This document shows positions 5,033-5,221 of a DNA stretch of 5,221 nt, piece by piece. Each line of letters starts with the position of its first letter. Within the stretch, counting starts at the first letter, position 1. The translations under genes were made by a program, and so were the position numbers. The notes below the pieces were generated by a model, which saw nothing but the letters and a program-made list of their open reading frames with translations, did not search any database and was not told the DNA's origin. This stretch comes from Anaerolineae bacterium (GTDB lineage: Bacteria; Chloroflexota; Anaerolineae; B4-G1; SLSP01), in assembly GCA_016934645.1 (NCBI GenBank), contig JAFGSL010000018.1:1-5221 (forward strand), in the 5' to 3' direction.

Positions 5033-5164
5033 ATGAGTCCTTCCTCATTTGACTTTTGTGAAAGGTTAGCCTACACTCAGTTTGTAACTGTAATCCTATC
5101 GCGAAAGCGCGCTACAATGAAAGTAACTGCTAATGAGCGAAGATTCTATGAAGAAGCCGAATGA
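5033..5164 (+). pseudogene. Small ORF ending in a BrnT-toxin-like C-terminus
   Basis: A 43-codon frame starts at ATG 5033, behind a strong GGAGGGAG site (5019-5026) with 6 nt spacing, and ends at TGA 5162-5164. Its last residues, KVTANERRFYEEAE, resemble the C-terminus of BrnT ribonuclease toxins, which usually end in ISAR-(K/R)-x-T-xxERR-x-YEE. BrnT is normally followed directly by its antitoxin, often overlapping. Here the next gene overlaps by 32 or 17 nt, depending on its start. The first 28 residues (MSPSSFDFCERLAYTQF and on) do not look like BrnT, which is about 90 residues with a conserved N-terminal FDxxK...HG motif. I read it as a truncated toxin gene joined to new 5' sequence, though a small genuine leader peptide is possible. 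Confidence 0.5.
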
Positions 5165-5221
5165 GGATTATGAATTGCAAGAGGAGTACGATCTCTCGCA
5201 ACTGCCAATCATGCCGAGAGG
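5133..5221 (+). CDS. Antitoxin-like gene, N-terminal part (runs off the window)
   Basis: The frame opens at ATG 5133 (MSEDSMKKPNEDYELQEEYD...) or at ATG 5148 and is still open at the last base, giving about 29 codons. It overlaps the BrnT-like tail in a different frame, the usual layout for a toxin followed by its antitoxin. The segment EEYDLSQLPIMPR resembles the linker-like N-terminus seen in antitoxins of BrnA type and related small repressors. The same segment is repeated at 3053-3093 with silent changes only, which supports translation. Neither start has a strong ribosome binding site, so translation may be coupled to the upstream ORF. The DNA-binding and C-terminal parts lie outside the window, so the family assignment is tentative. 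Confidence 0.6.
   Translation, partial: MSEDSMKKPNEDYELQEEYDLSQLPIMPR

Noticed and set aside
5100..5111. Hairpin CGCG-AAAG-CGCG as a terminator
   Set aside because: The stem is only 4 bp, lies inside the open frame from 5033, and has no following T-run.

Overview
The window is a piece of bacterial chromosome with a settled three-gene block on the left and a disturbed accessory region on the right. Gene order, the long cruciform intergenic repeat and the mix of VapBC-, BrnT- and YgiT-type toxin-antitoxin (TA) sequences would fit a Chloroflexota (Anaerolineae-like) genome. No rRNA or marker gene is present, so this is an inference from general appearance only.

Left block (1-2863, + strand): a possible tail of an upstream gene, then three tightly spaced genes: an alpha/beta-fold hydrolase (102-926), a DUF4256 protein (939-1502) and a membrane-anchored glycerophosphodiester phosphodiesterase (1523-2863). 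The gaps are 12 and 20 nt and each gene has a purine-rich ribosome binding site, so they probably form one operon. A plausible sigma70-type promoter lies at 40-68. The DUF4256 gene is visibly less GC-rich than its neighbours. The operon is followed by a GC-rich hairpin at 2879-2894.

Middle (2864-3282): no complete gene is evident. It holds a 14-codon stub resembling the start of a YgiT-type zinc-finger antitoxin, a 58-bp imperfect palindrome that can fold into a cruciform, and a 68-codon open frame fused directly to the palindrome. The start of that frame is nearly identical to the start of another gene at the right end of the window.

Right block (3283-5221): a cytoplasmic-looking serine beta-lactamase-family hydrolase (+, 3283-4398) runs tail-to-tail into, and overlaps by 178 nt, a VapBC module on the minus strand (VapC 4221-4640, VapB 4624-4875). 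The C-terminal tails of both convergent proteins are each other's antisense sequence, which suggests that a deletion joined the two genes near 4275-4290. VapB has a clear AGGAGG site and a symmetric TGCATA operator-like element over its probable transcription start. To its right, a 43-codon ORF (5033-5164) ends in a BrnT-like C-terminus and overlaps the start of an antitoxin-like gene that runs off the window (5133 onward).

The most notable feature is the density of TA pieces: within about 2.3 kb there are one nearly complete VapBC, a YgiT-like stub, a BrnT-like tail, and two copies of the same antitoxin N-terminus. One of those copies has its 5' end replaced by a palindromic repeat. It looks like a TA recombination hotspot or graveyard. 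I see no evidence for a wholly new defence or biosynthetic system.
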